A DNA stretch of 64,000 nucleotides from NCBI RefSeq assembly GCF_004564135.1, contig NZ_CP038255.1, forward strand, positions 2,281,501 through 2,345,500, in the 5' to 3' direction. Below, one piece after another: positions 18,230-27,720 of this stretch (position 1 is its first letter; each line of letters begins with the position of its first letter). A program made the translations under genes and the position numbers. This stretch comes from Terasakiella sp. SH-1. Its GTDB lineage: Bacteria; Pseudomonadota; Alphaproteobacteria; Rhodospirillales; Terasakiellaceae. The notes below the pieces were generated by a model. That model worked only from the letters and a program-made list of their open reading frames with translations. It searched no databases and was not told the origin of the DNA.

Positions 18230-20722
18230 TTAAAGCTCCCCTAATACATCTTTTACCTTAAAGGCGAGGTCTTTCAGCTTAAACGGTTTGGGTAGGAAGT
18301 GAAGCGTCGGATCATTTTCGATCCCTTCCGGGATGACATCTTCGGCATAACCGGACATGAAGATCACCTTGATTTTAGGGAAACGTTCATGCACGAGTTC
18401 CACCAAATCCGGCCCCTTCATCCCCGGCATCACCACATCGGTAATAACCAGATCAATTTGATGACCTTTGGATTTAACAATTTCCCAAGCCAAATCACCA
18501 CTGGCCGCTTCCAACACTTCATAGCCCTTGGCACTCAATGCACGTGCACCAAACAGGCGAACCGGGTCTTCATCTTCCACCAACAAAATTGTTGCTGTTC
18601 CCGTTAAGTCCGCATGGTCAAACAAGTCCGGTTGCTGCTTGGTTTCTTTGGGGATAATGACCTCTTCCTCAATAGCCGGGAAGAAAATGGAAAAAGTCGT
18701 GCCTTGCCCCACCACACTATCAACAAAAATATAGCCATCGGTTTGGCGCACAATACCATAAACTGTTGAAAGGCCAAGTCCGGTTCCCTTATCCACATCC
18801 TTGGTCGTAAAGAAGGGTTCAAAAATTTTCGTCAGGTTTTCCGGGGGAATACCACAACCGATATCGGTGACTTCAATACAAACATATTGCCCCGGTGGCA
18901 TAGTGTCATGGCCCTGTTCAATCGGTTCTTCAATGTTGGCATTAGAGGTACGGATCATCACCTCTCCCTCGCCATCCATGGCATGACCTGCATTCACAGC
19001 CAGGTTAACCACCACCTGTCCCAACTGCCCGGTATCCACCCGAATTTGCTTTAAGTCACGGCCATTTTCGATCCGTAATCGAACCGTTTCCCCCAAAGAA
19101 CGATTAAGCATGGAGGACAGGTCGGAAATCACCTCCGATATATCCACAATTTCCGGGCGCAAAGTTTGCTTGCGCGAAAAGGCCAAAAGCTGACGGACCA
19201 AATCCGTCGCTCGATTACCACTTTGATAAATTTGCTGGAGTTCCTGATGATCCGGATCACCCTTGGGATGACGTTCCAAGAGGATTTCACAAAAGCCCGT
19301 CAAGGCAGTCAACACGTTATTGAAATCATGGGCAATCCCGCCGGCCAACTGACCAACCGCCTGCATTTTCTGGGCTTGAGAAAACTGGAGTTCCAAATCA
19401 CGTTTTTCTGTTGCATCAATAAAATGTAAGACCAAACCATTGATTTCTCCGGTTTCATCTTCCATATGGCCGGCAAAAACACTCACGGTTAGCAAGCGCC
19501 CCTTAGCCGTCTGCATCTGCACATCAAAACGCACAGCCGCAATGGTTCCCATGGCAACTTTACCCAGCTGACGGGTCGCGTCTTCATGATAATCAGCCTT
19601 AATCTGATCAAACAGCGCACGCCCGACAATCGCATCCTGATGACGTCCCAGCATTTTCAGGAAAGCCCGGTTGCAGTCCGTTACATTGCGTTCCATATCC
19701 AAAACGGCGATACCGATCGGAGCTTCATTAAACAACCAACGCACCCGTGGGTCGTAGCCCAAAGCCGCTTTCTTGGATGCGGTTTGCTCCACCCGTTTAG
19801 GAGCAATTTCCCCACATTCAATCCCTTGGCGCAAAACGACACAACGATTGTGAACAAAACGCCCCTGTTCATCATAAAGTTCCGTCTGACGCACCAATAC
19901 GCCAAAAGGCTTGCCATCAGCCCCCTTCAACGTCATGGTTCCTTTGGTACCATCATCCAGTTCAACGACGAAATCTGCCAAGCCAAAACCACTGGCCCGC
20001 ACCATTTCCGGTGAAACGCCCAGCCAGTCACCCAAGGTCTGGTTTACAAAACGAAAACGCCCCTGCTGATCTGAGCTGAAAAAGCCGATGGGCAAGTTAT
20101 CGACAAAATCAAACATCTGGCGAAATTCTGTATTTTGGGCATTCTCCATCTCACGTCGGGCAGAAATATCGCGCACCAACCATAAAGAAAACCCAACAGG
20201 CTTCCCCAGCGGAGCCACAGAAATCCGACGCCATTCCCGCATGCCATTGGCAAGGCGGATCGGAACTTCACTATGATCGCCAATGCCATTGCGCGCATTG
20301 GCTTGTAAGCGATTAAATTCTTCAATCGCCCAGTCCCCATCCAGCAAATCCAGAATGCCCGCCAGTTCTACCTTTCCCGGCATCAAGGGGAGCAAACGTT
20401 TAAATCCCGGATTGGCATAAACTGTGGAACCATCACGTGCTGTAATCAGGCGAGCCTCGGGTAAAACATCAATGGCTTGGCGCAACAAATCCCCAAAAGC
20501 CCCTGCATTCCCCGCAGACCCGATTGCCCAGCCCAGTAGGCTGAGCCCCATCATCGAACAAACCAGAGGGACATATGTCCATAAGACATTGAAGTGGAAT
20601 AAAAAATGATTCCCCGCAGCAATCAACAACAAAGCCCAGGCCAACAGTCCCCATGTCACAGGCTGGCGCACAAGCCTTTTGAAACGGCGCTTTACACGCG
20701 TGGACATGTTTAAGGGTTTCAT
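18230..20722 (-). CDS. cckA: Hybrid sensor histidine kinase CckA
   Basis: 830 residues. Two N-terminal membrane helices (about 23-40 and 50-70) precede several PAS domains (about 80-190, 200-300, 325-440), a HisKA domain with phospho-accepting His465 in [14 protein letters not shown], an HATPase domain ([47 protein letters not shown]) and a C-terminal receiver with Asp762 ([13 protein letters not shown]). CckA feeds the ChpT-CtrA phosphorelay that controls cell cycle and flagellar genes in alphaproteobacteria. The start codon overlaps the flhB stop as ATGA. An alternative start lies at 20707. Confidence 0.92.
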   Translation of the reverse strand: MKPLNMSTRVKRRFKRLVRQPVTWGLLAWALLLIAAGNHFLFHFNVLWTYVPLVCSMMGLSLLGWAIGSAGNAGAFGDLLRQAIDVLPEARLITARDGSTVYANPGFKRLLPLMPGKVELAGILDLLDGDWAIEEFNRLQANARNGIGDHSEVPIRLANGMREWRRISVAPLGKPVGFSLWLVRDISARREMENAQNTEFRQMFDFVDNLPIGFFSSDQQGRFRFVNQTLGDWLGVSPEMVRASGFGLADFVVELDDGTKGTMTLKGADGKPFGVLVRQTELYDEQGRFVHNRCVVLRQGIECGEIAPKRVEQTASKKAALGYDPRVRWLFNEAPIGIAVLDMERNVTDCNRAFLKMLGRHQDAIVGRALFDQIKADYHEDATRQLGKVAMGTIAAVRFDVQMQTAKGRLLTVSVFAGHMEDETGEINGLVLHFIDATEKRDLELQFSQAQKMQAVGQLAGGIAHDFNNVLTALTGFCEILLERHPKGDPDHQELQQIYQSGNRATDLVRQLLAFSRKQTLRPEIVDISEVISDLSSMLNRSLGETVRLRIENGRDLKQIRVDTGQLGQVVVNLAVNAGHAMDGEGEVMIRTSNANIEEPIEQGHDTMPPGQYVCIEVTDIGCGIPPENLTKIFEPFFTTKDVDKGTGLGLSTVYGIVRQTDGYIFVDSVVGQGTTFSIFFPAIEEEVIIPKETKQQPDLFDHADLTGTATILLVEDEDPVRLFGARALSAKGYEVLEAASGDLAWEIVKSKGHQIDLVITDVVMPGMKGPDLVELVHERFPKIKVIFMSGYAEDVIPEGIENDPTLHFLPKPFKLKDLAFKVKDVLGEL

Positions 20723-21789
20723 CAGTTCATCTGCCCTTTAAGACGCATGACATAACCAATAACTTCAGCCACAGCGGCATAATGTTCTGCCGGAATTTCT
20801 TGATCTATTTCCACACTGGCATAAAGGGCACGTGCCAGTGGTGGGTTTTCAACAATCGGCACTTCATTTTCTTCGGCAATTTCACGAATACGAAACGCAA
20901 GATTATCCATCCCCTTTGCCACCAGCCTGGGAGCTGTCATCATTTCCTGTTTATATTCCAACGCGCAGGCATAATGGGTCGGGTTGGTCACAACGACATC
21001 AGCCGTGGGGACGGCTGTCATCATACGCTGGCGGGCACGCTCCATACGGAGCTGACGGATTTTTGCCTTGATCTGCGGATCGCCCTCAGACTGTTTATGT
21101 TCATCCTTAACTTCCTGCTTAGTCATTCTCATTTGCTTCATAAAACTGTAACGCTGATAAGAATAGTCAATCGCTGCAATTACAGTCATCAAGGCGGTCA
21201 CGGTAATCAAAAGATAAATAGATACGTCATACATAACTTCCAAAATTTGGAACATGTCATAAGAAGGCAAAATTTCCACATTGGTATAAACCGGCAAAAC
21301 GACAAGAAATGCCGCAGCCCCAACCAGTGTCATTTTAAAAATTGTTTTGACCATTTCCATAAGGGATTTGGCTGAAGCAATTTTCTTAATACCTTTTTTA
21401 ACGGAAATATTCGACAGTTTTGGCTGTAATTTCTTTGGGGCCCAGATCAAACCTGTCTGGAAAACACCAGATACCATTGCTGTAATCAAAAAGGCAAACA
21501 ACAAAGGTAAAACCCTGATCCCCATATCTTGGACAAGCTGTTCAAACAAAACGACAATACTATTTTGGTCCAAACGAATTTGATAGCCGTCAGCCCAGTA
21601 AAAAATAATCGGTTCAACAACGCTTTGTGCAAAATACGGCCCTAGAAAAAGGACAAAGAGCGCAGCAGAAAAGAAAGTCGCCCAGCTTTTAATCTCTTGC
21701 GACTGTGTTACCTGACCTTCTTCCCGCGCCTTGGAAAGTTTTTTGTCGGTTGGTTCTTCCGTTTTCGACGCGTCGTCTTCTTCTGCCAT
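20722..21789 (-). CDS. flhB: Flagellar export switch protein FlhB
   Basis: 355 residues: an acidic/basic N-terminus (DKKLSKAREEGQV), four membrane helices and the cytoplasmic FlhB-C domain with the self-cleavage motif N269-P-T-H272 (VVTNPTHYACALEYK). Cleavage at this motif switches export specificity from rod-hook to filament substrates. It is upstream of cckA with a one-base overlap and follows fliR, as in many alphaproteobacteria. A second gene for a FlhB-C-like domain lies at 24257-24655. Confidence 0.97.
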   Translation of the reverse strand: MAEEDDASKTEEPTDKKLSKAREEGQVTQSQEIKSWATFFSAALFVLFLGPYFAQSVVEPIIFYWADGYQIRLDQNSIVVLFEQLVQDMGIRVLPLLFAFLITAMVSGVFQTGLIWAPKKLQPKLSNISVKKGIKKIASAKSLMEMVKTIFKMTLVGAAAFLVVLPVYTNVEILPSYDMFQILEVMYDVSIYLLITVTALMTVIAAIDYSYQRYSFMKQMRMTKQEVKDEHKQSEGDPQIKAKIRQLRMERARQRMMTAVPTADVVVTNPTHYACALEYKQEMMTAPRLVAKGMDNLAFRIREIAEENEVPIVENPPLARALYASVEIDQEIPAEHYAAVAEVIGYVMRLKGQMN

Positions 21790-21807
21790 CTTTTCCCCTT
21801 CTGACCC

Positions 21808-22569
21808 TTATGGCTCCAAGAAACGAATAAGGCCCTTCTGATAGTAGGTTAAGAATACCATCATAATACCTGAAACCGTAAACATTAGCATCAGCACAGA
21901 GAACATAATTTGCGCGGGCATCGCTACAAAGTAAATCTGAAACTGTGGGTTCAAACGGCTGATCAGCCCCATTGCCAACTGGAATCCAAAAGATAAAAGC
22001 AAAAAGGGAGCTGCCAGCTGCACACCAATTTTAAACGCATCAGCCACTGTGCGTGCCACAAATTGCGTAAAATCTCCAATCGGCGGCATTTTTCCTGGCT
22101 CAAACAAGGAATAACTATCCACAATCGCTGTTAACATCAAGTGATGCATATCAGTTACAAACAAAACCACCAACGCCAAATTAACAAAAAACGTGGAAAT
22201 AATGGACCCTTGGGACTGTGACACCGCATCAAAAGAAAAGGCGTTGGACAAGGAAGAGACAAAAGCCACGATTGTCCCCAGCACCTGCATGGCACTCAGC
22301 ATAATCGCCATCAACATGCCAAAGAAAAATCCAACCAGAATTTCCCCTCCAATCAAAATCATCAATTCAAGAGGATGAATGGGAAAGGGTGGAAAATTTG
22401 CAGAAACAATTGGAACAAGAACAAAAGCCAGCATCAAGGCCAGCAACAAACGGATACGTGTGGAGACAAATTGAGCACTGACCCCTGGCATGACAAACAA
22501 AGCCCCACTCATACGGGCAAAGATCAAGCCAAAATGAAAAATATTGAAGGTGAAAATATCACTGAGCAT
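21808..22569 (-). CDS. fliR: Flagellar export membrane protein FliR
   Basis: 253 residues, six hydrophobic helices, with the typical start IFHFGLIFARMSGALFVMPG and LILIGGEILVGFFFGM-like segments in the middle. FliR forms the export gate with FliP and FliQ in the basal body membrane ring. It lies between fliQ and flhB, 18 bases from the latter. Confidence 0.95.
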   Translation of the reverse strand: MLSDIFTFNIFHFGLIFARMSGALFVMPGVSAQFVSTRIRLLLALMLAFVLVPIVSANFPPFPIHPLELMILIGGEILVGFFFGMLMAIMLSAMQVLGTIVAFVSSLSNAFSFDAVSQSQGSIISTFFVNLALVVLFVTDMHHLMLTAIVDSYSLFEPGKMPPIGDFTQFVARTVADAFKIGVQLAAPFLLLSFGFQLAMGLISRLNPQFQIYFVAMPAQIMFSVLMLMFTVSGIMMVFLTYYQKGLIRFLEP

Positions 22570-22581
22570 CGCACCAGCCCG

Positions 22582-22848
22582 CTACCCAAGGGCAATGATC
22601 TTATCAAAGATCGACTCACCAAACACCAGCATATGGTTGATCATAAAGGGCAACATGATCACAAGAGCAACAAAGATCACCAAAATTTTCGGCACAAACA
22701 CCAACGTCATTTCCTGAATAGAGGTCAGCGCCTGAAACAAGGCAATCAATAGACCAATGACCAAGCCCGCAATCAGGACCGGGCCACTGACCACCAAAAT
22801 TACCCAAAAAGCCTCGCGACCAATTTCAATTACACCGATATCATTCAT
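22582..22848 (-). CDS. fliQ: Flagellar export membrane protein FliQ
   Basis: 88 residues with two membrane helices. It carries the conserved GLVIGLLIALFQALTSIQEMTLVFVPKI centre found in FliQ and SctS proteins. It is part of the FliPQR export gate. It lies 9 bases after fliE and 12 bases before fliR. Confidence 0.95.
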   Translation of the reverse strand: MNDIGVIEIGREAFWVILVVSGPVLIAGLVIGLLIALFQALTSIQEMTLVFVPKILVIFVALVIMLPFMINHMLVFGESIFDKIIALG

Positions 22849-22857
22849 GAAAACCGC

Positions 22858-23175
22858 CTAGATCGGCATTTTAATGATTTCTTGATAAGCCTGAATGACC
22901 TTATCACGCACGGTTGTCACCGCCTGTAACGTCACTTCGGCTTCTGCGACCGCTGTCACCACCTCGTTGACATCCGCCTGACCGGCTGCGGCTTTCAAAG
23001 ACATACGTTCAGATTTATAACCAATATCAACAGCTTCCTGCACCGCCTGCTTCAACAGGTCGGAAAAGTCATCCTGAGAGACTTCTTTCGCATTATCGAA
23101 AGTCGGTAGCTTGTTAATTTCCTGACTTTGCTTGGCATAAGCGGCGGCCGCAGATGCGATCATTGAATCAGCCAT
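22858..23175 (-). CDS. fliE: Flagellar hook-basal body protein FliE
   Basis: 105 residues with the FliE C-terminal pattern GQADVNEVVTAVAEAEVTLQAVTTVRDKVIQAYQEIIKMPI. FliE joins the MS ring or export gate to the rod. The gene sits between flgC and fliQ, the usual position in alphaproteobacteria. Confidence 0.94.
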   Translation of the reverse strand: MADSMIASAAAAYAKQSQEINKLPTFDNAKEVSQDDFSDLLKQAVQEAVDIGYKSERMSLKAAAGQADVNEVVTAVAEAEVTLQAVTTVRDKVIQAYQEIIKMPI

Positions 23176-23198
23176 ATCCGTGTTCCTTCCTTATGCGA

Positions 23199-23612
23199 TT
23201 ATCGCAAAATCCCAATACTTGTTTGCAGCATTTTCTTCGTCGCCTTCACCGTGTTAACGTTGGCTTCATAAGAACGCTGCGCTTCACGCATATCCATCAT
23301 CTCGATCATAGTATTGACGTTGGGGCGTAAAACATATCCATCTTTATCTGCTGCCGGGTGGGCAGGGTCAAAAAACTTCTTAAAATTTGCCGTACTATCT
23401 TCTTTGACTTTATGGACACGCACCGTATGGGCGTCAATATTTTTATCCAATTCATTGCGAAAGAGGATTTTTTTACGACGATAAGGGTTTTCCCCCGGCT
23501 TAGTTGGCAAGGAGTCGGCGTTGGCCACGTTTTCCGCAATCACACGCAAGCGTGCACCCTGAACTTTCATTCCGGCGGTGGAAATACGCATGCTTTTAAA
23601 CATTTCATCCAT
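23199..23612 (-). CDS. flgC: Flagellar rod protein FlgC
   Basis: 137 residues with the rod-protein N-terminus (RISTAGMKVQGARLRVIAENVANADS) and the C-terminal YVLRPNVNTMIEMMDMREAQRSYEANVNTVKATKKM. It builds the proximal rod with FlgB and FlgF in the periplasm. It is cotranscribed with flgB and fliE. Confidence 0.96.
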   Translation of the reverse strand: MDEMFKSMRISTAGMKVQGARLRVIAENVANADSLPTKPGENPYRRKKILFRNELDKNIDAHTVRVHKVKEDSTANFKKFFDPAHPAADKDGYVLRPNVNTMIEMMDMREAQRSYEANVNTVKATKKMLQTSIGILR

Positions 23613-23653
23613 AATAAAACCTCTGTGCCCTCATCCACAAAACAAAAAGCGCC

Positions 23654-24055
23654 CTATCTTTTGCCCAATGCAATTTTAAACAGACTCATATTTTTCTTAT
23701 AAACCTGCGTGGTCAGCTCGTGATCAACCTGGGATTCGCTCATTTTCGTCATCTGCTCTTCCAAGACGACCTGGTTTTTGTTGATGGTGGATTCATAAGG
23801 CTTAGGCTCATCAACCGCATATTCCTTAATACGCGCAGCCTTTACCCCAATATGGTTCGGGTCTGTTCCAATCGGCTTGACATGCATGGCTTGGCGCCGC
23901 ATCAAATCCTTGAAATCAAACGGTTTTAAATCTTTGGCGACATACTTGGGCGTATCGGCGTTTGCAATATTATCCGCCAACACTTCCTGTCTATTTGAAA
24001 TATAATCCATTCGCTTTTTCAAGACAGCGAACAGAGACATATTACCTAAGTCCAT
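23654..24055 (-). CDS. flgB: Flagellar rod protein FlgB
   Basis: 133 residues with the signature RQEVLADNIANADTPKYVAKDLKPFDF and the C-terminal MSESQVDHELTTQVYKKNMSLFKIALG. It is the first gene of the flgB-flgC-fliE-fliQ-fliR-flhB-cckA run. The 201-base gap to the divergent gene at 24257 should hold the promoters. I found no convincing sigma-54 site there. Confidence 0.95.
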   Translation of the reverse strand: MDLGNMSLFAVLKKRMDYISNRQEVLADNIANADTPKYVAKDLKPFDFKDLMRRQAMHVKPIGTDPNHIGVKAARIKEYAVDEPKPYESTINKNQVVLEEQMTKMSESQVDHELTTQVYKKNMSLFKIALGKR

Positions 24056-24256
24056 TTTGAACTCCTAATACTGACACATGCCCTCGACCTCCCAAGAACA
24101 AAATCAGCACACAGCGTTTCATCAAGGCCCATTTTTGCCCATTGGTACCTTTTTACTATGCAACGCCCATATTAACAAATGGTAAAGCCAGATGTAAGCC
24201 TTTTTATTCAAACAACTTCTTTAAGCTTTTTTAAAAATCTTTAGAAGATTATAATT

Positions 24257-24655
24257 ATGCCAAATCAACAACAGGCGCATGTTATTTTGACCGACACAAA
24301 GAACCCCCTTCCCAAACATTTTGATCCTGACCAGATTGCCGTAGCCCTTCAATATGATGGCATTGAAGATAAGGCCCCGGAGATTGTTGCCTCAGGCCAA
24401 GGTGCTGTGGCTGAACAGATTTTGCAAATTGCCTTTGCCGAAGGGGTGCGGGTCCGTGAAGATGCAGACCTGGCGCAAATCCTGAATCTGATGGATGTAG
24501 GAGAAGAAATCCCGGTTGAAGCCTTTGCAGCAGTTGCAGAAATCCTCACTTACGTTTATCAAGCCAACAACCAGCCCCTGCCCGGTGTGGACACGCCACT
24601 GGCCCCAAACGACAATCAAGGTCTGGATCATAGAGATGAGGATGACACCACATGA
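24257..24655 (+). CDS. FlhB C-terminal-domain-like protein without the NPTH cleavage motif
   Basis: The 132-residue protein has no membrane segment. Over about 85 residues it matches the cytoplasmic domain of the neighbouring FlhB: IAVALQYDG parallels YACALEYKQ, APEIVASGQGAVAEQILQIAFAEGVRVREDADLAQILN parallels APRLVAKGMDNLAFRIREIAEENEVPIVENPPLARALY, and IPVEAFAAVAEILTYVY parallels IPAEHYAAVAEVIGYVM. The NPTH motif is replaced by HFDPDQ, so self-cleavage is not expected. Stand-alone FlhB-C homologues (FlhX or YlqH types) are known. It is followed with a 4-base overlap by a small gene and then by fliO and fliP, which places it in the export apparatus module. Confidence 0.82.
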   Translation: MPNQQQAHVILTDTKNPLPKHFDPDQIAVALQYDGIEDKAPEIVASGQGAVAEQILQIAFAEGVRVREDADLAQILNLMDVGEEIPVEAFAAVAEILTYVYQANNQPLPGVDTPLAPNDNQGLDHRDEDDTT

Positions 24656-24978
24656 GCCCCCTTGCTGATATTGAACAACAGATTGAGCAGATCACAGCCT
24701 TTATTGAAACGGCTGAAAAACTGATTTATCAGGAAAAGATGGTCGATGTGGGCGCTTTGGCCCCTCATACCGCCGACCTCTGTCAGGCATTGGAAAAACT
24801 CCCCCCCGCTCAGGCCAAAGCCATCTTACCCCAAATTGAAAAGCTGTTTGAATCCATCGAACGACTGGAAAATGATTTGAATATGCAGCATGATGCGCTA
24901 ACAGAACGCTTGCAGTTTAGCCAAGGCCATGCCAATCCTTTGATGGCGCAAGAAGTCATTGATGATGAAGACCAATAA
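24652..24978 (+). CDS. Small helical protein in flagellar export operon
   Basis: 108 residues, overlapping the upstream stop by four bases (ATGA), so translation is probably coupled. The sequence is helical throughout with heptad-like spacing (IEQQIEQITAFIETAEKLI, then IEKLFESIERLENDLNMQHDALTERLQ), suggesting a coiled coil or small export chaperone resembling FlgN or FliT in size. I cannot assign a family. Its place between the FlhB-C-like gene and fliO suggests a flagellar role, which is inference. Confidence 0.65.
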   Translation: MSPLADIEQQIEQITAFIETAEKLIYQEKMVDVGALAPHTADLCQALEKLPPAQAKAILPQIEKLFESIERLENDLNMQHDALTERLQFSQGHANPLMAQEVIDDEDQ

Positions 24979-24999
24979 ATAAAGGGCAGAAAAACACTC

Positions 25000-25329
25000 A
25001 TGGAAATCACAGATTACCTTCGGTTCGTGTTTGCACTGGCCTTTGTCGTTGCGTTGATCGGCCTCTTGGCTTTTGTCGCCAAACGCGCAGGTATGGGCTA
25101 TCGCAATGTGGCCAGAGCTGGTAAAAGACGTCTCAGCATTTCCGAAGTCATGCCGCTGGACGGTAAAAGACGGCTGGTTCTGGTCAAACGGGACGATAAA
25201 GAACACCTTCTGGTCATTGGCGGGGAAAACGATCTGGTTGTGGAACAAAATATCAAAACCGTTGATAGTGACATGGATTTTTCAGAACATCTTTCAAACG
25301 TCAGTGACAGTGAGGGAAAAACCTCATGA
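25000..25329 (+). CDS. fliO: Flagellar biosynthetic protein FliO
   Basis: 109 residues with one membrane helix near the N-terminus (FVFALAFVVALIGLLAFVA) followed by a small SH3-like cytoplasmic part (LSISEVMPLDGKRRLVLVKRDDKEHLLVIGG) characteristic of FliO. FliO helps FliP oligomerise during export gate assembly. The stop overlaps the fliP start by four bases. Confidence 0.88.
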   Translation: MEITDYLRFVFALAFVVALIGLLAFVAKRAGMGYRNVARAGKRRLSISEVMPLDGKRRLVLVKRDDKEHLLVIGGENDLVVEQNIKTVDSDMDFSEHLSNVSDSEGKTS

Positions 25330-26117
25330 CCAAACGGCCGATTTTGAAACTTTCCCTCAGTGGCGGGCTGATTTCCGGTTTAACCTTTTTCGTACTGGCC
25401 CTGTTTAATTCCGAAGTTCTGGCCCAAAGCTTCACTCTTGATTTCGGCGACCCAAATGTTGGTGGCCCGGAAAGTACCACGTCTCGCATCATTCAATTGA
25501 TTGCCCTGACCACAGTGCTTTCCCTGGCCCCCAGTATTCTCGTCATGGTGACCTCCTTTACCCGTTTGGTCATCGTCTTCAGCTTTTTGCGTACCGCCAT
25601 GGGTACACAACAGGCCCCGCCCAACCAGGTGCTGGTCTCCCTTGCCCTGTTTCTCACCATGTTCATCATGATGCCAACCTTTGATCAAGCCTATCAACAA
25701 GGGATCAAACCCTATATGGATGGGGATTTGGCCGAAATTCCGGCATTTGAACAAACGGTACAGCCTTTTCAGCGTTTCATGATGCAACATGTGCGTGACA
25801 AGGATCTGGACCTGTTTTTGGGCATTGCCAAGGAAAGCCCCACCTTAAACCCCGATGAGATCCCCTTGCGCGCCCTGATCCCCGCATTCATGATCTCAGA
25901 ATTGCGCCGGGCCTTTGAAATCGGCTTCCTGCTCTTCATCCCCTTTCTGGTCATTGACATGATCGTGGCCTCCGTCCTGATGGCCATGGGTATGATGATG
26001 CTGCCTCCTGTCATTATCGCGCTGCCCTTCAAGATCATTTTCTTCGTGCTTGTGGATGGCTGGTACATGCTCGTCGGCTCCATGGTCAAGAGTTTCGGAC
26101 AAGGCATATTGGAATGA
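25326..26117 (+). CDS. fliP: Flagellar export membrane protein FliP
   Basis: 263 residues. The family landmarks are visible: an N-terminal signal-like helix, LAPSILVMVTSFTRLVIVFSFLRTAMGTQQAPPNQVLVSLALFLT, and the C-terminal MMLPPVIIALPFKIIFFVLVDGWYMLVGSMVKSF. It forms the FliP5 ring of the export gate. A terminator shared with the convergent speE gene follows directly. Confidence 0.96.
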   Translation: MTKRPILKLSLSGGLISGLTFFVLALFNSEVLAQSFTLDFGDPNVGGPESTTSRIIQLIALTTVLSLAPSILVMVTSFTRLVIVFSFLRTAMGTQQAPPNQVLVSLALFLTMFIMMPTFDQAYQQGIKPYMDGDLAEIPAFEQTVQPFQRFMMQHVRDKDLDLFLGIAKESPTLNPDEIPLRALIPAFMISELRRAFEIGFLLFIPFLVIDMIVASVLMAMGMMMLPPVIIALPFKIIFFVLVDGWYMLVGSMVKSFGQGILE

Positions 26118-26147
26118 AAAAAGGCTCCCATCAGCGGGAGCCTTTTT
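26117..26147. terminator. Bidirectional terminator between fliP and speE
   Basis: AAAAAAGGCTCCC and GGGAGCCTTTTT arms make a stem with an A run on one side and a T run on the other, so it can end transcription in both directions. Confidence 0.9.
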
Positions 26148-26168
26148 AAATCAATATCACACAACTCA

Positions 26169-27014
26169 TTACTTGATCAGTTTCTCAATATAGCGCGGCA
26201 GGGAAAAGGCCCCGACATGTACACCCGGTGTGTAATAGTTGGTATCAAAGCCAGCCGCCTTGAACCGTTCCTCAATCACCTCAATAGGCTGCTTGCGCGC
26301 CGCAGGATCATTTGAGGCCCAAGCCAGCGTCATAAATCCACCAACATAGGTAGGTACGGCCACCACATAGAAGTTCATGTCTGCAAAATGCGGGGACATA
26401 CGTTCTTGTGTGGTTGTGACTTCATCGCCTTGGAAAAAAGGCACACCGTTTTGCGTCACAAGAATCCCTTTTTCCGTCAGACATCGCTGACAGTCTTTAT
26501 AGAACTCTGAGGTAAAGAGAACTTCGCCCGGCCCGATCGGATCCGTTGAATCCACAATGATCACATCAAAACGGTCTTCAGTTTCTTTCACAAATTTCAA
26601 ACCATCAGCAATCACCAGATGACAACGCGAGTCGTCAAAAGCCCCGGCACTGTGATCAGGGAAATATTTCTTCGACATTTCCACAACAGACGCATCAATT
26701 TCCACCATGGTGCACTGAACATCTTGATGGCGCAGCACTTCACGCAGCACACCGCCATCACCACCGCCGATGATCAACACGTTTTTCGCAGCCCCATGGG
26801 CGAGGATCGGCACGTGAGAAATCATCTCGTGATAGACAAACTCGTCACGATCTGTTGTCTGTGTCACCCCATCAAGCATCATGACACGACCGAAAAAGTC
26901 ATTTTCAAAAATGATCAGGTCCTGATGTTCTGTCTTTTCTTCGAATAACACATCGCCTGCCTTGAAGCCCTGGCGGTAATCTTCATAGAGGCTTTCTGAA
27001 ATCCAGCGGCTCAT
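26169..27014 (-). CDS. speE: Spermidine synthase
   Basis: 281 residues. It has the DRDEFVYHEMISHVP substrate region, the GGGDGGVLREVLRH nucleotide-binding motif and DSTDPIGPGEVLFTSEFY with the catalytic Asp. It transfers aminopropyl from decarboxylated S-adenosylmethionine to putrescine. The start overlaps the speD stop by four bases, so the two enzymes of the pathway are translationally coupled. Confidence 0.96.
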   Translation of the reverse strand: MSRWISESLYEDYRQGFKAGDVLFEEKTEHQDLIIFENDFFGRVMMLDGVTQTTDRDEFVYHEMISHVPILAHGAAKNVLIIGGGDGGVLREVLRHQDVQCTMVEIDASVVEMSKKYFPDHSAGAFDDSRCHLVIADGLKFVKETEDRFDVIIVDSTDPIGPGEVLFTSEFYKDCQRCLTEKGILVTQNGVPFFQGDEVTTTQERMSPHFADMNFYVVAVPTYVGGFMTLAWASNDPAARKQPIEVIEERFKAAGFDTNYYTPGVHVGAFSLPRYIEKLIK

Positions 27015-27502
27015 ACGACGTCCTTCCCCCGAAGTTGCTCATCCACATCCACACGATCGGGGGTGAAGGCTTCTTCCAAAAACGGAACGGCTTTGTGAGG
27101 ATCACAATCACCACACATAAACACATCCAATGCCGCGTAGGAATTTTCCGGCCATGTATGGATACTGATATGAGATTCGGCCAGAACCAAAACACCGGAG
27201 ACCCCACCGTTTGGTTCAAAGTGATGCAGATGACAATGCAGGATTGTTGCCCCGGCAGCATCCGCGCCTGCACGCAAGGTGCGTTCAATCAGATCAATAT
27301 CATCAAGCTTGCTTGCGCCCCACAGGTCAATCAGCAGGTGCGTTCCGGCATAACGAATGCCATTGCGTTCGATAAAATAATCTTTGGTATTTTCAACCAC
27401 GGCAAAGCCGGATTGAGTCTCTTCATTTTCGCGGATCTGGGTTTCGCTCGGTTTCATGTCCGAGTCCATCCCCAGTTCGGCAAGAGCAGCCATCTTAGCC
27501 AT
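27011..27502 (-). CDS. speD: S-adenosylmethionine decarboxylase proenzyme
   Basis: The start at 27502 (163 residues) has GGAAAGGG upstream. A longer frame to 27592 is less likely. The self-processing site is E109-S110 in LAESHISIHTWPE, where Ser110 becomes the pyruvoyl cofactor. HCHLHHFEPNGGVSG and the CGDCDPHKAVPFL segment complete the bacterial class 1 signature. It provides the aminopropyl donor for SpeE. An N-terminal extension of about 45 residues before the DYFIERNG core is longer than in most bacterial class 1b enzymes. Confidence 0.93.
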   Translation of the reverse strand: MAKMAALAELGMDSDMKPSETQIRENEETQSGFAVVENTKDYFIERNGIRYAGTHLLIDLWGASKLDDIDLIERTLRAGADAAGATILHCHLHHFEPNGGVSGVLVLAESHISIHTWPENSYAALDVFMCGDCDPHKAVPFLEEAFTPDRVDVDEQLRGKDVV

Positions 27503-27662
27503 TCCCAACCCTTTCCAAACCAGTAGATAGATAGTCCGCAAAACTTCATGCGGATAAGGCGACAGTCTTTGCCTGAGTTTAGAAACAAACACAAGATAAT
27601 TTTTATGCTCGGTGCCGTTTTTTATCCGCCCTGTGGGCTAAAAACCATACCTGGATAGACAT

Positions 27663-27681
27663 GTCATTTCCAACTTGATTG
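27663..27681 (-). repeat. Partial copy of the extragenic repeat
   Basis: On the minus strand CAATCAAGTTGGAAATGAC differs at one position from the inner and terminal part of the repeat at 8534-8595. It lies between the TPR gene and speD and supports a dispersed repeat family. Confidence 0.5.
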
Positions 27682-27720
27682 AAAACCTTCTTCCCAAAGC
27701 CCCTGCCCCTGACACAGGCT

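Noticed and set aside
24056-24256. Sigma-54 promoters for flgB or the FlhB-C-like gene
   Set aside because: Only poor matches with GG and GC at the right spacing were found (for example TGGGCAAAAATGGGCC on minus); other positions disagree with the consensus.
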